Below are positions 44,730 to 52,757 of a DNA stretch of 64,000 nt, in pieces; the first letter of the stretch is position 1, and every line of letters begins with the position of its first letter. This DNA is from Paenibacillus sambharensis. GTDB lineage: Bacteria > Bacillota > Bacilli > Paenibacillales > Paenibacillaceae. Position numbers and translations under genes: made by a program. The stretch lies in NCBI RefSeq assembly GCF_003233845.1, contig NZ_QKRB01000043.1:62001-126000 (forward strand), read 5' to 3'. The notes below the pieces were generated by a model. The model did no database searches. It was not told where the DNA came from and saw nothing but the letters and a program-made list of their open reading frames with translations.

Positions 44730-45680
44730 ATGCCGGAATTGCCGGAGGTAGAGACGGTCCGAAGGACCTTGACTGAATTAGTTGCTGGACGAACCATTGA
44801 ACGGGTGACAGTTACGCTGCCCCGAATTATACAGCGCCCGGCGGAGCCGGAGCAGTTTGCAGACATGCTCGCAGGCCGCAGAATCGAGACGGTGGAACGC
44901 CGGGGCAAATTTTTGCGGATTGTACTGGATGAGCTTGTGCTTGTCTCCCATCTGCGGATGGAGGGTCGGTATGGGTTGTACCGGACGGATGAGCCGGTGG
45001 AGAAGCATACGCATGTCATTTTTCATTTTACAGATGGAACAGAGCTGCGGTATAAGGATGTCCGGCAATTTGGTACGATGCACATCTTTTTGCCGGGTGA
45101 GGAATTCATGTGTCCCCCGCTGAATAAACTGGGTATTGAACCGCTGGACGAGCTGTTCACACCCGAGTCGCTGCGTTGCACGCTTGGCCGCCGGACGACG
45201 AAGATCAAGCCGCTGCTGCTTAACCAGCAGTATATTGTGGGTCTTGGCAATATCTATGTCGATGAAGCCTTGTTTGCGGCAGGGATTCATCCGGAGCGGA
45301 CAGCGGACACCCTCAAGAAGGACGAGTGGAGCCGTCTGCATGCGGCCATTGTGGAAACGCTTGGACGGGCTGTTGAAGCAGGCGGCTCATCGATTAAATC
45401 CTATGTTAACGGGCAGGGTGAGGTGGGGCTGTTCCAATACAGCCTGCAGGTGTACGGGCGTGAAGAAGAGCCCTGCCGGCGCTGTGGTTCCGTGATCAGC
45501 AAGAGCGTGGTTGGCGGGCGAGGCACACATGTCTGTATCAAGTGTCAGCCGCTGGGCAGATCGCGCAGGGCTGCTGCCGGAAAGCTTTCGGACGGTGTTC
45601 TGCCAGCACCGGGGTCAGGGAAAGGCCGGAAGGGCAAGCAGGCTGCCAACCCGGTTATGAAGCATTTTGGAAACCCGTGA
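44730..45680 (+). CDS. mutM: Formamidopyrimidine-DNA glycosylase
   Basis: 316 residues. The mature N-terminus Pro2-Glu3 (MPELPEVETVRR) is the catalytic nucleophile, so ATG 44730 must be the start. It also shows the Lys in RRGKFLRI, the helix-two-turn-helix region (YVDEALFAAGIHP) and a C-terminal zinc finger CRRCGS...HVCIKCQ. It removes oxidised purines such as 8-oxoguanine and cuts the abasic strand. A Lys/Gly-rich tail of ~45 residues extends beyond the zinc finger, longer than in most homologues. A TATAAT at 44706 may give it its own promoter. Confidence 0.95.
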   Translation: MPELPEVETVRRTLTELVAGRTIERVTVTLPRIIQRPAEPEQFADMLAGRRIETVERRGKFLRIVLDELVLVSHLRMEGRYGLYRTDEPVEKHTHVIFHFTDGTELRYKDVRQFGTMHIFLPGEEFMCPPLNKLGIEPLDELFTPESLRCTLGRRTTKIKPLLLNQQYIVGLGNIYVDEALFAAGIHPERTADTLKKDEWSRLHAAIVETLGRAVEAGGSSIKSYVNGQGEVGLFQYSLQVYGREEEPCRRCGSVISKSVVGGRGTHVCIKCQPLGRSRRAAAGKLSDGVLPAPGSGKGRKGKQAANPVMKHFGNP

Positions 45681-45696
45681 ATAGCTGATTGTCTGA

Positions 45697-45720
45697 AGGC
45701 TTAGCGATAGGCTTAGCGAT
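45697..45720 (+). repeat. 12-bp tandem duplication
   Basis: AGGCTTAGCGAT occurs twice in direct succession, in the spacer after mutM. Confidence 0.8.
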
Positions 45721-45723
45721 AAT

Positions 45724-45877
45724 GGAATGTCGTGAGCCGTTCTGCATCGGGCATAAGTCCGATTCACCACGTTCCACTCCCCGCATATGATGTTACCAAA
45801 CATGTGGGCTTAGGCGCACAGCTTATCCGTTCCGGTGGAACCGGCGCTGCTGCAGCGACGGATGAGCTTATAGCGCC
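45724..45877 (+). promoter_or_regulatory. Highly structured 5' leader upstream of ytaF
   Basis: Downstream unit 45813-45877 folds as a three-way junction. P1 GGCGC/GCGCC (45813-17, 45873-77), an internal loop, P2 ATCCGT/ACGGAT (45825-30, 45858-63), P3 CCGGT-GGA-ACCGG (45832-44) and P4 CGCTG-CTG-CAGCG (45845-57) are all perfect. Upstream unit 45724-45775 has GGAA..CGTG / CACGTTCC enclosing ATCGG/CCGAT. It ends ~9 bases before the ytaF ribosome binding site. I do not recognise a known riboswitch. Confidence 0.5.
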
Positions 45878-45898
45878 AGTCCCGGGGAGGGACATCAG

Positions 45899-46696
45899 TT
45901 GCTGTTGCATTTGCTATCGCTGCTGCTGTTGGCGCTGGCTGTCAGCCTGGACGGCTTCGGGGTTGGGATTACTTACGGGCTGAGGCAGATACGAATTCCC
46001 GTATTCTCGGTTGCGATTATCGTGATATGCTCGGGTCTTGTCATCTGGGTCTCCATGCTGGCAGGGGGCTGGTTGACAGCGCTGCTGTCACCTGCATTTG
46101 CCAATTATATGGGGGCAGGCATCTTGATTGCTATCGGGGGCTGGGCACTATTCCAGTTTTGGCGGCAGCACTTAATGGGAGCGTCAGATGAACAAGACTC
46201 GGAAGTGCCGGCCGCGCTTGGAGGAATGCCTCTGCATCCGGCGGAAAGGGCTGATGCATTGGCAGTCGAGCTGCCGGCTGCCGCTGCGTCGATGAAGGCG
46301 GAGAGTGACCGGGAAGCCATGCATAAGACTGGAGCAGGGGAACAGGTGTCGGCGGTCACGCTGATCAAGATCGAAATCAAGCGCTGGGGACTGGTTATTC
46401 AGATATTGCGTGCTCCTCAGGCGGCTGATATGGACCGTTCAGGCACGATTTCATCTTACGAAGCCGTCCTGCTCGGTGCAGCATTATCGCTGGATGCGTT
46501 TGGTGCGGGTCTCGGAGCTGCGATGCTGGGCTTCTCGCCGCTGTTAACTTCCATCCTGATCGCTTTCGCAAGCGGACTGTTCCTGCTGCTGGGTTTGCAT
46601 GTAGGCTTTCGCCTTGCTCATTGGGACAGGATCCGTACACTTGCGGTTATGCCGGGATTGATTTTGATTGTACTGGGTATTACTAGACTGTTATGA
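45899..46696 (+). CDS. ytaF: Sporulation membrane protein YtaF (MntP-like)
   Basis: 265 residues, about six TM helices in two blocks separated by a ~75-residue hydrophilic loop. The LALAVSLDGFGVGITYG and GAALSLDAFGAGLGAAM repeats are typical of the MntP/YtaF family, and an EF-hand-like DMDRSGTISSYEA precedes the second block. YtaF is produced during sporulation in B. subtilis; the transported ion is not established. TTG start with GGAGGG upstream. The long loop is Ala/Glu-rich and looks species-specific. Confidence 0.86.
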   Translation: MLLHLLSLLLLALAVSLDGFGVGITYGLRQIRIPVFSVAIIVICSGLVIWVSMLAGGWLTALLSPAFANYMGAGILIAIGGWALFQFWRQHLMGASDEQDSEVPAALGGMPLHPAERADALAVELPAAAASMKAESDREAMHKTGAGEQVSAVTLIKIEIKRWGLVIQILRAPQAADMDRSGTISSYEAVLLGAALSLDAFGAGLGAAMLGFSPLLTSILIAFASGLFLLLGLHVGFRLAHWDRIRTLAVMPGLILIVLGITRLL

Positions 46697-46706
46697 GGTG
46701 AAGGCA

Positions 46707-47306
46707 ATGAAGATCGGGTTGACCGGCGGAATCGCCTGCGGCAAAAGCACGGTTGCGGCCATGCTGAGGCAGCGGGGCGCTATGCTTGTCGATGCGGACC
46801 AGGTCGCCAGGGAGATCGTTCTCCCTGGTGAGCCTGCGCTCTCAAGGGTGACCGCTGTGTTTGGACAAGCCGTCATAAATCCGGATGGGACGTTGAACAG
46901 GGCCAAGTTAGGGGGAATTGTCTTTGCGGACAAGGACAAGCTGCGACAGCTTGAAGGGATCCTGCATCCTGCTATCCGGGAACGGATGTGGGCCGTTATT
47001 AACGCAGCGGAGCAGGAGGACCCCGGGAGATTAATCGCAGCGGATATTCCCTTGCTGTATGAGACCGGACAGCAGGATCTGTACGACGGTATTCTCGTCG
47101 TCTATATACCGAGAGAGCTGCAGCTGAAGCGCCTGCAGGATCGGAATCCGGATTTGTCGGAAGAGCAGGCGAAGCAGCGTATAGATTCACAGATGGACAT
47201 TGACAGGAAGAGGGAGCTTGCAGACTGGGTTATTGACAATAGCGGAACACTGGACCAAACCGAGCAGCAGGTCGATGCGCTCTGGACGAAATGGGGGCTG
47301 CGATGA
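46707..47306 (+). CDS. coaE: Dephospho-CoA kinase
   Basis: 199 residues. P-loop GGIACGKST (7-15), VDADQVAREIV, and DIPLLYETG are the family signatures. It phosphorylates the 3'-hydroxyl of dephospho-CoA, the last step of CoA synthesis. The ATG at 46707 follows GAGGTGAAGG. It overlaps the next gene by 4 bases (ATGA). The polA-mutM-ytaF-coaE order is common in Bacilli. Confidence 0.95.
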   Translation: MKIGLTGGIACGKSTVAAMLRQRGAMLVDADQVAREIVLPGEPALSRVTAVFGQAVINPDGTLNRAKLGGIVFADKDKLRQLEGILHPAIRERMWAVINAAEQEDPGRLIAADIPLLYETGQQDLYDGILVVYIPRELQLKRLQDRNPDLSEEQAKQRIDSQMDIDRKRELADWVIDNSGTLDQTEQQVDALWTKWGLR

Positions 47307-47869
47307 GCTGGCTCCTGAAGAAGCGTGTCATGCTGATCCTCTTCATTGGCCTGCTGGTTCTGCTGTTCGTTAACTCAAGCTGGATGGGAAGAATGCTCTA
47401 CCCGATTTATTATAAGAGCGACATTACTGCCAGTGCTGAAAATTATGGCGTTGACCCTTACCTGGTTGCGGCAATCATACGAGCAGAATCCAATTATAAG
47501 ACAGGCAAGGAATCGAAGAAGGGTGCGCTTGGCATTATGCAGATCATGCCGGATACCGCCAAATGGATTGTAGAGAAGGCAGAGTTCACAGAGGTTTCAA
47601 TGGAAGAGCTGCGCGACAGGGCAGATGTCGGAATTGAACTGGGAACCTGGTACCTGCACTCTCTCCATGAACAGTTTGAGAACAATCCTATAGCGGTTGT
47701 TGCAGCTTATAATGCAGGACCCGGCAATGTGCGAAGCTGGCTGCGTGACGGGATATGGGATGGAACCCGCGAATCCAGCAGCCAGATCCCTTTTGGCGAA
47801 ACAAGACACTATGTACAGAAGGTTATTTATTACTATAATAAGTACAAGGAGCTTTATCCCGTGATGTAG
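47303..47869 (+). CDS. Lytic transglycosylase (SLT domain)
   Basis: 188 residues with one N-terminal membrane anchor (~9-28) and a Slt70-type catalytic domain. Glu62 (IRAESNYK) is the likely catalytic acid; GALGIMQIMPDTA and AAYNAGPGNVRSWL complete the signature. It would cleave peptidoglycan outside the membrane. It is coupled to coaE by an ATGA overlap. Confidence 0.92.
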   Translation: MSWLLKKRVMLILFIGLLVLLFVNSSWMGRMLYPIYYKSDITASAENYGVDPYLVAAIIRAESNYKTGKESKKGALGIMQIMPDTAKWIVEKAEFTEVSMEELRDRADVGIELGTWYLHSLHEQFENNPIAVVAAYNAGPGNVRSWLRDGIWDGTRESSSQIPFGETRHYVQKVIYYYNKYKELYPVM

Positions 47870-47885
47870 CTGCTTGGCAGTATAG

Positions 47886-47935
47886 AAAAAGCCTCAGCGC
47901 AGCCGTCCGTGCGGGACGGCATGCGCCGAAGCTTT
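47886..47935 (-). terminator. Terminator of the SASP gene
   Basis: An approximately 19-bp imperfect stem (AGCCTCAGCGCAGCCGTCC against GGACGGCATGCGCCGAAGCT) is followed on the minus strand by a T run (complement of AAAAA at 47886). It lies between convergent genes. Confidence 0.8.
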
Positions 47936-47952
47936 CCTGTATTAAGCCTGAA

Positions 47953-48171
47953 TTATTTAAATTGACCTGCCAGCGATTGCTCGGCGATTTGGACCAGCTT
48001 ACGAGTGATGTAACCCCCGAGGGAACCTGCATCACGTGTAGCCATGTTACCGTAGTAACCGTCCTGCGGGATCGAAATACCCAGCTCTTGAGCGACCTCA
48101 AATTTCATTTGGTCCAGAGCAGCTGTAGCTTGCGGTACTACCAACTGGTTGCTGTTACGGTTAGATGCCAT
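47953..48171 (-). CDS. Small acid-soluble spore protein, alpha/beta type
   Basis: 72 residues. The family motifs ALDQMKFEVAQELGI and GNMATRDAGSLGGYITRKLV include the GPR protease site region (F-E-V-A). It coats and protects DNA in the dormant spore and is degraded on germination. A very strong AAGGAGGTG precedes the ATG. A CATAATA sequence upstream matches a SigG -10. Confidence 0.96.
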   Translation of the reverse strand: MASNRNSNQLVVPQATAALDQMKFEVAQELGISIPQDGYYGNMATRDAGSLGGYITRKLVQIAEQSLAGQFK

Positions 48172-48201
48172 TGCGTTTCACCTCCTTGCGGTTGGTAACT
48201 G

Positions 48202-48208
48202 TATTATG
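48202..48208 (-). promoter_or_regulatory. SigG-type -10 of the SASP gene
   Basis: Minus-strand CATAATA fits the forespore SigG -10 consensus CATNHTA; the -35 region (GTAAT at ~18 bases) is only a partial match. Confidence 0.4.
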
Positions 48209-48305
48209 TGCGTAATTCCGAATCTCATTACACGAATTTATGGGCAATTGTTTCCAAGTGCCCGCAAAACCTTACCGGATACCAAGATGGAGGCTCTGTA
48301 AAACC

Positions 48306-48788
48306 ATGAAATGCCCCTACTGTGATTACGCCGGCACGAAGGTTCTTGATTCAAGACCGGCTAACGAGAACAAGTCAATAAGAAGAAGACGCGAATGCGA
48401 ACAATGCAGCAGACGGTTCACGACCTTCGAGATGGTTGAGGAGACGCCCCTGATCATTATTAAGAAGGATGGAAGCCGGGAAGAATTCAGCCGGGATAAG
48501 ATTCTTCGCGGACTGATCCGGGCTTGCGAGAAGCGTCCCGTGTCCATCGAACAGCTTGAGGTTATTGTGTCCGAAGTTGAGAAAGAACTCCGCACGACAG
48601 CCCAAGCCGAGGTGGAGAGCCGCGATATCGGCGAGATCGTCATGGAACAGCTGTACCCTGTGGATGAGGTGGCGTATGTGCGGTTTGCAAGCGTGTACCG
48701 CCAGTTCAAGGACATCAATATGTTCATGAAGGAGCTTAACAATTTGCTGTCCAAGCATACCTTCCCAGGCGGCGAAAATAACAGTTGA
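48306..48788 (+). CDS. nrdR: Transcriptional regulator NrdR
   Basis: 160 residues. An N-terminal zinc ribbon (MKCPYC...[15 protein letters not shown]) is followed by an ATP-cone ([32 protein letters not shown]). It senses dATP/ATP and represses ribonucleotide reductase genes by binding NrdR boxes. The ATG at 48306 encodes the invariant MKCPYC; GGAGG lies 12 bases ahead, rather distant. Its stop overlaps the -35 of the following tRNA promoter. Confidence 0.96.
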   Translation: MKCPYCDYAGTKVLDSRPANENKSIRRRRECEQCSRRFTTFEMVEETPLIIIKKDGSREEFSRDKILRGLIRACEKRPVSIEQLEVIVSEVEKELRTTAQAEVESRDIGEIVMEQLYPVDEVAYVRFASVYRQFKDINMFMKELNNLLSKHTFPGGENNS

Positions 48789-48814
48789 CACGGCCTGAAT
48801 AACCGTGCTATTAT
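48785..48814 (+). promoter_or_regulatory. Promoter of tRNA-Ala
   Basis: TTGACA (48785-48790, perfect) and TATTAT (48809-48814) at 18-base spacing, starting inside the last codons of nrdR. Confidence 0.75.
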
Positions 48815-48902
48815 CTATCTTGTCGTCACGCTGAATGGCCTGCTTAGCTAAGTAGCTCATGCATGGACGGCAGTAACCTTTTCCTTCAATTGAGGGAAAT
48901 CT

Positions 48903-48978
48903 GGGGCCTTAGCTCAGCTGGGAGAGCGCATCGCTGGCAGCGATGAGGTCAGGGGTTCGATCCCCCTAGGCTCCACCA
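48903..48978 (+). tRNA. tRNA-Ala (anticodon GGC)
   Basis: 76 bases with encoded CCA. Acceptor GGGGCCT/AGGCTCC, D arm GCTC...GAGC, anticodon stem CATCG/CGATG with loop CTGGCAG (anticodon GGC), T arm AGGGG-TTCGATC-CCCCT. All stems pair (one G-U in the acceptor). Confidence 0.96.
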
Positions 48979-48994
48979 TACATAAGAACCCGTA

Positions 48995-49021
48995 AACCCT
49001 TGATGATCAAGGGTTTTTTTG
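48995..49021 (+). terminator. Terminator of tRNA-Ala
   Basis: AACCCTTGA / TCAAGGGTT, 9 bp with TGA loop, followed by a long T run. Confidence 0.88.
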
Positions 49022-49140
49022 TTTTTTTATGCTGAGTTGATTAAAGCAGGGTATACTGAGTAGGAAAAATGCGTTATTTACTTACTACTGCATCACGTAT
49101 CGACGCTTTTTAGTGATTACAAGAAGGAGGCAGTTAATGG

Positions 49141-50049
49141 ATGGGATTAAATAAAGGTTTTGATGTCAATTTCTTAGGAGAGGAACATCCCATTCCTTTT
49201 CCCCGGCTTAGGGAAGATATTGCTCAAACAGCCTTAGAAGGAGGGAGAGTGTTTCCTTTTACTCATTTTTCAATTGTCATGAATAAAGCGAGGAAATTTG
49301 CTGTGTACGGAGCAAACAATACAGATGTAAATCTTGATTTACGGCTAAGAAGATGTAATGACTGGCATCTGGATAACCGGATTGGTGAAGAGAATCAAGT
49401 TGGAAACTGGCTTTATGCAGGCGGCAATGAAGATTTGTGGGATCGAGGTCATCTGGTTAGAAGAGATGATGTAGGCTGGGGAGAAGAAGCGGAAGGAAGA
49501 GATGCTGATTGTGACTCCTTCTGCTTTGCGAATATTGCTCCCCAGCATAAGGAATTTCATCACACGGAATGGGGAGAAATTGAGAAGTGGATTATTGAAA
49601 AAACAAAGAGTAAAAACAAAAAGCTGTCTATTTTCACAGGGCCCATATTTACAGACAATGACCGGGAGTATTGTGGCTTTCGAAAACCTCTAGGCTGTGG
49701 AATTCATATACCAGCTGGTTTTTGGAAAGTTGCTTTTTATATTGGGAACGACGAACAACTTCATTCTGCTGCGTTTAAAATACTTCAAGATGACTTTTGG
49801 AGAAATGGGGTTGACTTCCACCACGCTTCAGGACCCCTTAGTCTCTTGGCAAGAATGGATATTTTGACAAAATATCAGGTTCCTTTAACCTCGATTACTG
49901 AAGTTACCGGCCTTGAGTTTGAGGACCATCTTTACGAAACGAACCCGCTATTTTTTGAAGCAAGTGATTTCACGGAGAGGATGAACATAATAACTCCAGA
50001 AATACACATGATTCGTGGTCCGGCGGATTTGATCCTTGATCGGTCCTAA
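49141..50049 (+). CDS. DNA/RNA non-specific endonuclease family protein
   Basis: 302 residues with the NUC/Endonuclease_NS signature WDRGHLVRRDD (DRGH at 101-104; His is the catalytic base) and CFANIAPQHKEFH (metal-binding Asn). There is no signal peptide, unlike many secreted members of this family, so it may act in the cytoplasm or be exported by another route. The gene is clearly AT-richer than its neighbours (20 G/C in the first 60 bases). AAGGAGG lies 10 bases before this ATG; an out-of-frame ATG at 49137 would give only five codons. Role unknown. Confidence 0.8.
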   Translation: MGLNKGFDVNFLGEEHPIPFPRLREDIAQTALEGGRVFPFTHFSIVMNKARKFAVYGANNTDVNLDLRLRRCNDWHLDNRIGEENQVGNWLYAGGNEDLWDRGHLVRRDDVGWGEEAEGRDADCDSFCFANIAPQHKEFHHTEWGEIEKWIIEKTKSKNKKLSIFTGPIFTDNDREYCGFRKPLGCGIHIPAGFWKVAFYIGNDEQLHSAAFKILQDDFWRNGVDFHHASGPLSLLARMDILTKYQVPLTSITEVTGLEFEDHLYETNPLFFEASDFTERMNIITPEIHMIRGPADLILDRS

Positions 50050-50150
50050 TCCGTTTGGTAGTGAAATACCCTGACTCTTGATCATCTCACTGCAGCTTAA
50101 TACGGCCGGCGTTATTAGTTCCACCCTGGTATGATGAGATGGGATTGTTG

Positions 50151-50522
50151 TTAAAACTCTTCCAAAACCTTGGATTTGTCGCCATGAACCTTTTCCAGGT
50201 GTTCCTCACCCCAATAGCATAGAAGGTCTAGCGCCGGCTTTAATCCCCAGCCGTAGGAAGTTAACTCATACTCGACTCTAGGGGGGATCTCGTTGTAAAC
50301 CTTTCGTGCAACAATCTCATCCTTTTCTAGACCTCTTAGTTGCGTGGTCAGCATTTTTTGCGTAATGTCGGGCATTAACCGTCGAAGCTCAGACGTTCGT
50401 TTCCGGCCTGCCATCAAATGATAGATGATTAAAGGCTTCCATTTACCCCCCATTACTTCTAATGCCGCCTCCACCCCAACTCTATACTTCTTTTGAACGC
50501 TATTATTTCTTTCTTCAGTCAT
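50151..50522 (-). CDS. HxlR-family transcriptional regulator
   Basis: 123 residues of winged-helix HxlR type (EVMGGKWKPLIIYHLMAGRKRTSELRRLMPDITQKMLTTQLRGLEKDEIVARK...PPRVEYELTSYG). Relatives such as YodB and HxlR sense electrophiles or aldehydes and repress a neighbouring detoxification gene. It is divergent from the oxidoreductase at 50690, its likely target. No N-terminal Cys6-type sensor residue as in YodB is visible (start MTEERNNSV). Confidence 0.9.
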   Translation of the reverse strand: MTEERNNSVQKKYRVGVEAALEVMGGKWKPLIIYHLMAGRKRTSELRRLMPDITQKMLTTQLRGLEKDEIVARKVYNEIPPRVEYELTSYGWGLKPALDLLCYWGEEHLEKVHGDKSKVLEEF

Positions 50523-50544
50523 TGCTGATGCCTCCGTATAAAGG

Positions 50545-50629
50545 GCACTTCCATGTTCCTATGGCACCTGTATCATCCTATAGAACTTGAAAGTGCGTAC
50601 TTCCAGATTGTTGTAACACTGTTTATAAT
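50545..50629. promoter_or_regulatory. Divergent promoter region with inverted repeat
   Basis: GCACTTCCATGTTC (50545-50558) and GAACTTGAAAGTGC (50583-50596) are inverted with 12 of 14 matches and a 24-base spacer, a candidate HxlR operator. TATAAT at 50624-50629 is a perfect -10 for the oxidoreductase gene; its -35 is poor. Confidence 0.5.
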
Positions 50630-50689
50630 AGCATCAGCCATTGATCATGACTACATGGCGCTGATGAGAAAGGAAGTGAAGATGTAGAA

Positions 50690-51268
50690 ATGAGAGTATT
50701 ATGTGTTGTTTCGCATCCGAGAAAAGATTCCCTGACCTTTAAGGTTGCCGATCGTTTTGTACAAGGACTTTCCGAGGCTGGGCACGACTACGAGATATTG
50801 GATTTACACGGGATTGGCTTTGACCCTGTTCTAAAAGGAATAGATGAACCTGACTGGTCAGTTGCGGAACAATCCTTTTCCCCCGAGGTCGAAATGGAAA
50901 TAAGGCGAATGAAAGAGCATGATGCCTTGGCTTATATTTTCCCGATTTGGTGGTGGCATTTGCCGGCCATGCTTAAAGGTTATATTGACCGCGTATGGAA
51001 CAACGGTTTTGCGTACGGTTCGAACCAGCTCCATCATCAGCATGTCTTGTGGATCGGTTTGGCGGGGGTTTCCAAGGAACAGATGAAAAAGCGTAACTAT
51101 GATGAAATGATTACTCATCTGCTCAATGTGGGCATCGCAGATTATTGCGGTGTTTCCAATTCCAAGGTTGAATTTATATACGAAACGTTGGACTCCAATC
51201 CCAAGCATCATGAGATGCTGCTAAACCAAGCCCATCGCTTAGGGTTGAATTATGCCAAGGAAAAGTGA
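50690..51268 (+). CDS. Flavodoxin-fold NAD(P)H oxidoreductase (quinone/azo-reductase type)
   Basis: 192 residues of the NQO1/KefF/MdaB-like family. VVSHPRKDSLTFKVADRF binds FMN/FAD phosphate; FPIWWWHLPAMLKGYIDRVWNNGFAYG is the family signature. It probably reduces quinones or related electrophiles with NAD(P)H. The divergent HxlR regulator suggests induction by such compounds (inference). Confidence 0.88.
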   Translation: MRVLCVVSHPRKDSLTFKVADRFVQGLSEAGHDYEILDLHGIGFDPVLKGIDEPDWSVAEQSFSPEVEMEIRRMKEHDALAYIFPIWWWHLPAMLKGYIDRVWNNGFAYGSNQLHHQHVLWIGLAGVSKEQMKKRNYDEMITHLLNVGIADYCGVSNSKVEFIYETLDSNPKHHEMLLNQAHRLGLNYAKEK

Positions 51269-51527
51269 GAGTACGAAGAAGTTGCCTTAAAGGTTGTTAG
51301 CCTTAAGGGAGCTGCGCTTTGGATATGCTTCAAAACTTAGAGCACAATCCCTTGCCACCGAGGTTTGCGGCAACTACCTGGATGCGAAAAGGGGTTATGA
51401 TACTGGAAAGGTATTATGCGAAGTCATCGTAATCACGATAGTAAAGAGCACATTGCCAGATATGAGACAAACACAGCTGTGGAGCAGTAAACATTAAGAA
51501 ATTCTTATAATTGAAAAATCCCTTTAA
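51269..51527. other. AT-rich spacer without a convincing gene
   Basis: A frame of 67 codons (51294-51497) is open but lacks a ribosome binding site and a recognisable family. The stretch could be a decayed gene remnant. The terminator at 51528 closes it. Confidence 0.3.
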
Positions 51528-51553
51528 AAACAGCCGAAACGGCTGTTTTTTTA
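51528..51553 (+). terminator. Rho-independent terminator
   Basis: AAAACAGCCG / CGGCTGTTTT, 10 bp with an AAA loop, continuing into TTT. It probably serves the oxidoreductase transcript; the A/T flanks allow both directions. Confidence 0.85.
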
Positions 51554-51694
51554 TATAAAGATGGTGAAATCATAGCATGTACTTAATATTTCTGTGAAAA
51601 TGTTAATCTTACAGGTCCAATTGACCATGTTATAATGAGCCGGTAAACCAGAAGTTAGTTATTTAGAACCACTTGCTGAACTGGGAGGTAATTT

Positions 51695-52693
51695 ATGAAC
51701 AGAGTAAGCAAGCCGGGCTGCAGGTCTATTACCGGCATAATTATGATGGGGCTGCTGCTTGCCTGCATCGGACCGTTCTCCCTGTTGGCGGCGGATACCG
51801 CTGCTGCAGCTGATATTGTAACGATTAAAGTCGATGGCGATACGGTTAAGTTGGCAGATCCTGCCTTCGTATCCCAAGGAAGATTATATGTACCAGTGGC
51901 ACAAATAGCTGAGAAGCTTGGTGCGACGTCTAGCTGGGATAAAGACGAAGAAGAGACCACCATACATACGGCATTTAACGATAAGGCAGTACTGGGAAAT
52001 GGAGTTCCAGTCGTGTATTTTAACGAGGTACGTTATGTGATGGATACGCTTCCAGTCTTCAAGGACGGCAGGCTCTATATGCCTCTTATCCATCTTGCAG
52101 AACTCTTGCATGCGGATATGACAGTGAAGTCGGAGGGAAATCTGATTGAGTTGAATCAGGTGGAGCGTGCTGTTATAACCGATAAATATGGTCTTAATGA
52201 GATTAGTAAGGAAGCCGGTATTGGCAAGTCTGAGCTGCTGGAACGAAACGGTCTCAATAGCAAGTCCACAATTAAGCCGGGGACCAAGCTTAAGGTAATC
52301 GTTCCTTCCTTCTTCGATAATCCTGCTGATCCATACACAGAAGCCGAGCTTAACCTGCTGGCGAAGATTACGATGGTGGAAGCAGGCTATGAGAGCTATG
52401 AAGGCCAGCTGGCTATAGCCAATGTAATCTTGAACCGGGTGAAGGATACAAGATTCCCGAATACCATCCGCGATGTAATTTATTCGGGCAGGCAGTTTCC
52501 GCCAGCCCATAATGGATTGCTAGACAAGAGTAAGCCGCATGCTACAGCGCTGCGAGCAGCGAAGGATGCTCTCAACGGGAAGAACAACGTCAAGAACGCG
52601 GTATATTTCTTTAATCCTAAGATTTCCAAGGGCTCCTTCTGGTCCAGCATGGATGTTATTGTGACGATTGGCCACCACAGCTTTGCCAAATAA
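51695..52693 (+). CDS. Secreted cell-wall hydrolase: stalk domain, LysM-like, SleB-type catalytic domain
   Basis: 332 residues. A signal peptide (~1-38) is followed by a copper-amine-oxidase-like stalk domain (~42-150; RLYVPVAQIAEKLGA, RLYMPLIHLAELLHA), a LysM-like motif (~157-200; ITDKYGLNEISKEAGIGKSELLERN) and a Hydrolase_2/SleB domain (~215-332; KITMVEAGYESYEGQLAIANVILNRV with the catalytic Glu). It resembles spore-cortex-lytic or CwlJ-like enzymes that cut peptidoglycan. GGGAGG precedes the ATG. TATAAT at 51631 is a likely -10. Confidence 0.88.
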   Translation: MNRVSKPGCRSITGIIMMGLLLACIGPFSLLAADTAAAADIVTIKVDGDTVKLADPAFVSQGRLYVPVAQIAEKLGATSSWDKDEEETTIHTAFNDKAVLGNGVPVVYFNEVRYVMDTLPVFKDGRLYMPLIHLAELLHADMTVKSEGNLIELNQVERAVITDKYGLNEISKEAGIGKSELLERNGLNSKSTIKPGTKLKVIVPSFFDNPADPYTEAELNLLAKITMVEAGYESYEGQLAIANVILNRVKDTRFPNTIRDVIYSGRQFPPAHNGLLDKSKPHATALRAAKDALNGKNNVKNAVYFFNPKISKGSFWSSMDVIVTIGHHSFAK

Positions 52694-52709
52694 GATAAGA
52701 CTGTTATGA

Positions 52710-52745
52710 GACCGATGTGGATACAGCCTCCATATCGGTCTTTTT
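52710..52745 (+). terminator. Rho-independent terminator
   Basis: GACCGATGTGGA / TCCATATCGGTC, 12 bp with one G-T position, 7-base loop, then TTTTT. Confidence 0.88.
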
Positions 52746-52757
52746 GTAATGAGTGCT

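Noticed and set aside
45813-45877. Known yybP-ykoY (Mn2+) or cobalamin riboswitch upstream of ytaF
   Set aside because: The conserved bases of these classes were not found; only a generic three-way junction is supported.
49137-49154. Leader peptide starting at the out-of-frame ATG before the nuclease
   Set aside because: It would encode five residues only; better read as chance, although its spacing to the ribosome binding site is good.
48903-50150. tRNA-targeted integrative element
   Set aside because: No integrase gene and no second copy of the tRNA 3' end were seen downstream, so only base composition hints at transfer.
51294-51497. 67-codon open frame after the oxidoreductase
   Set aside because: No ribosome binding site, no recognisable family, ends before a terminator; possibly a decayed remnant.
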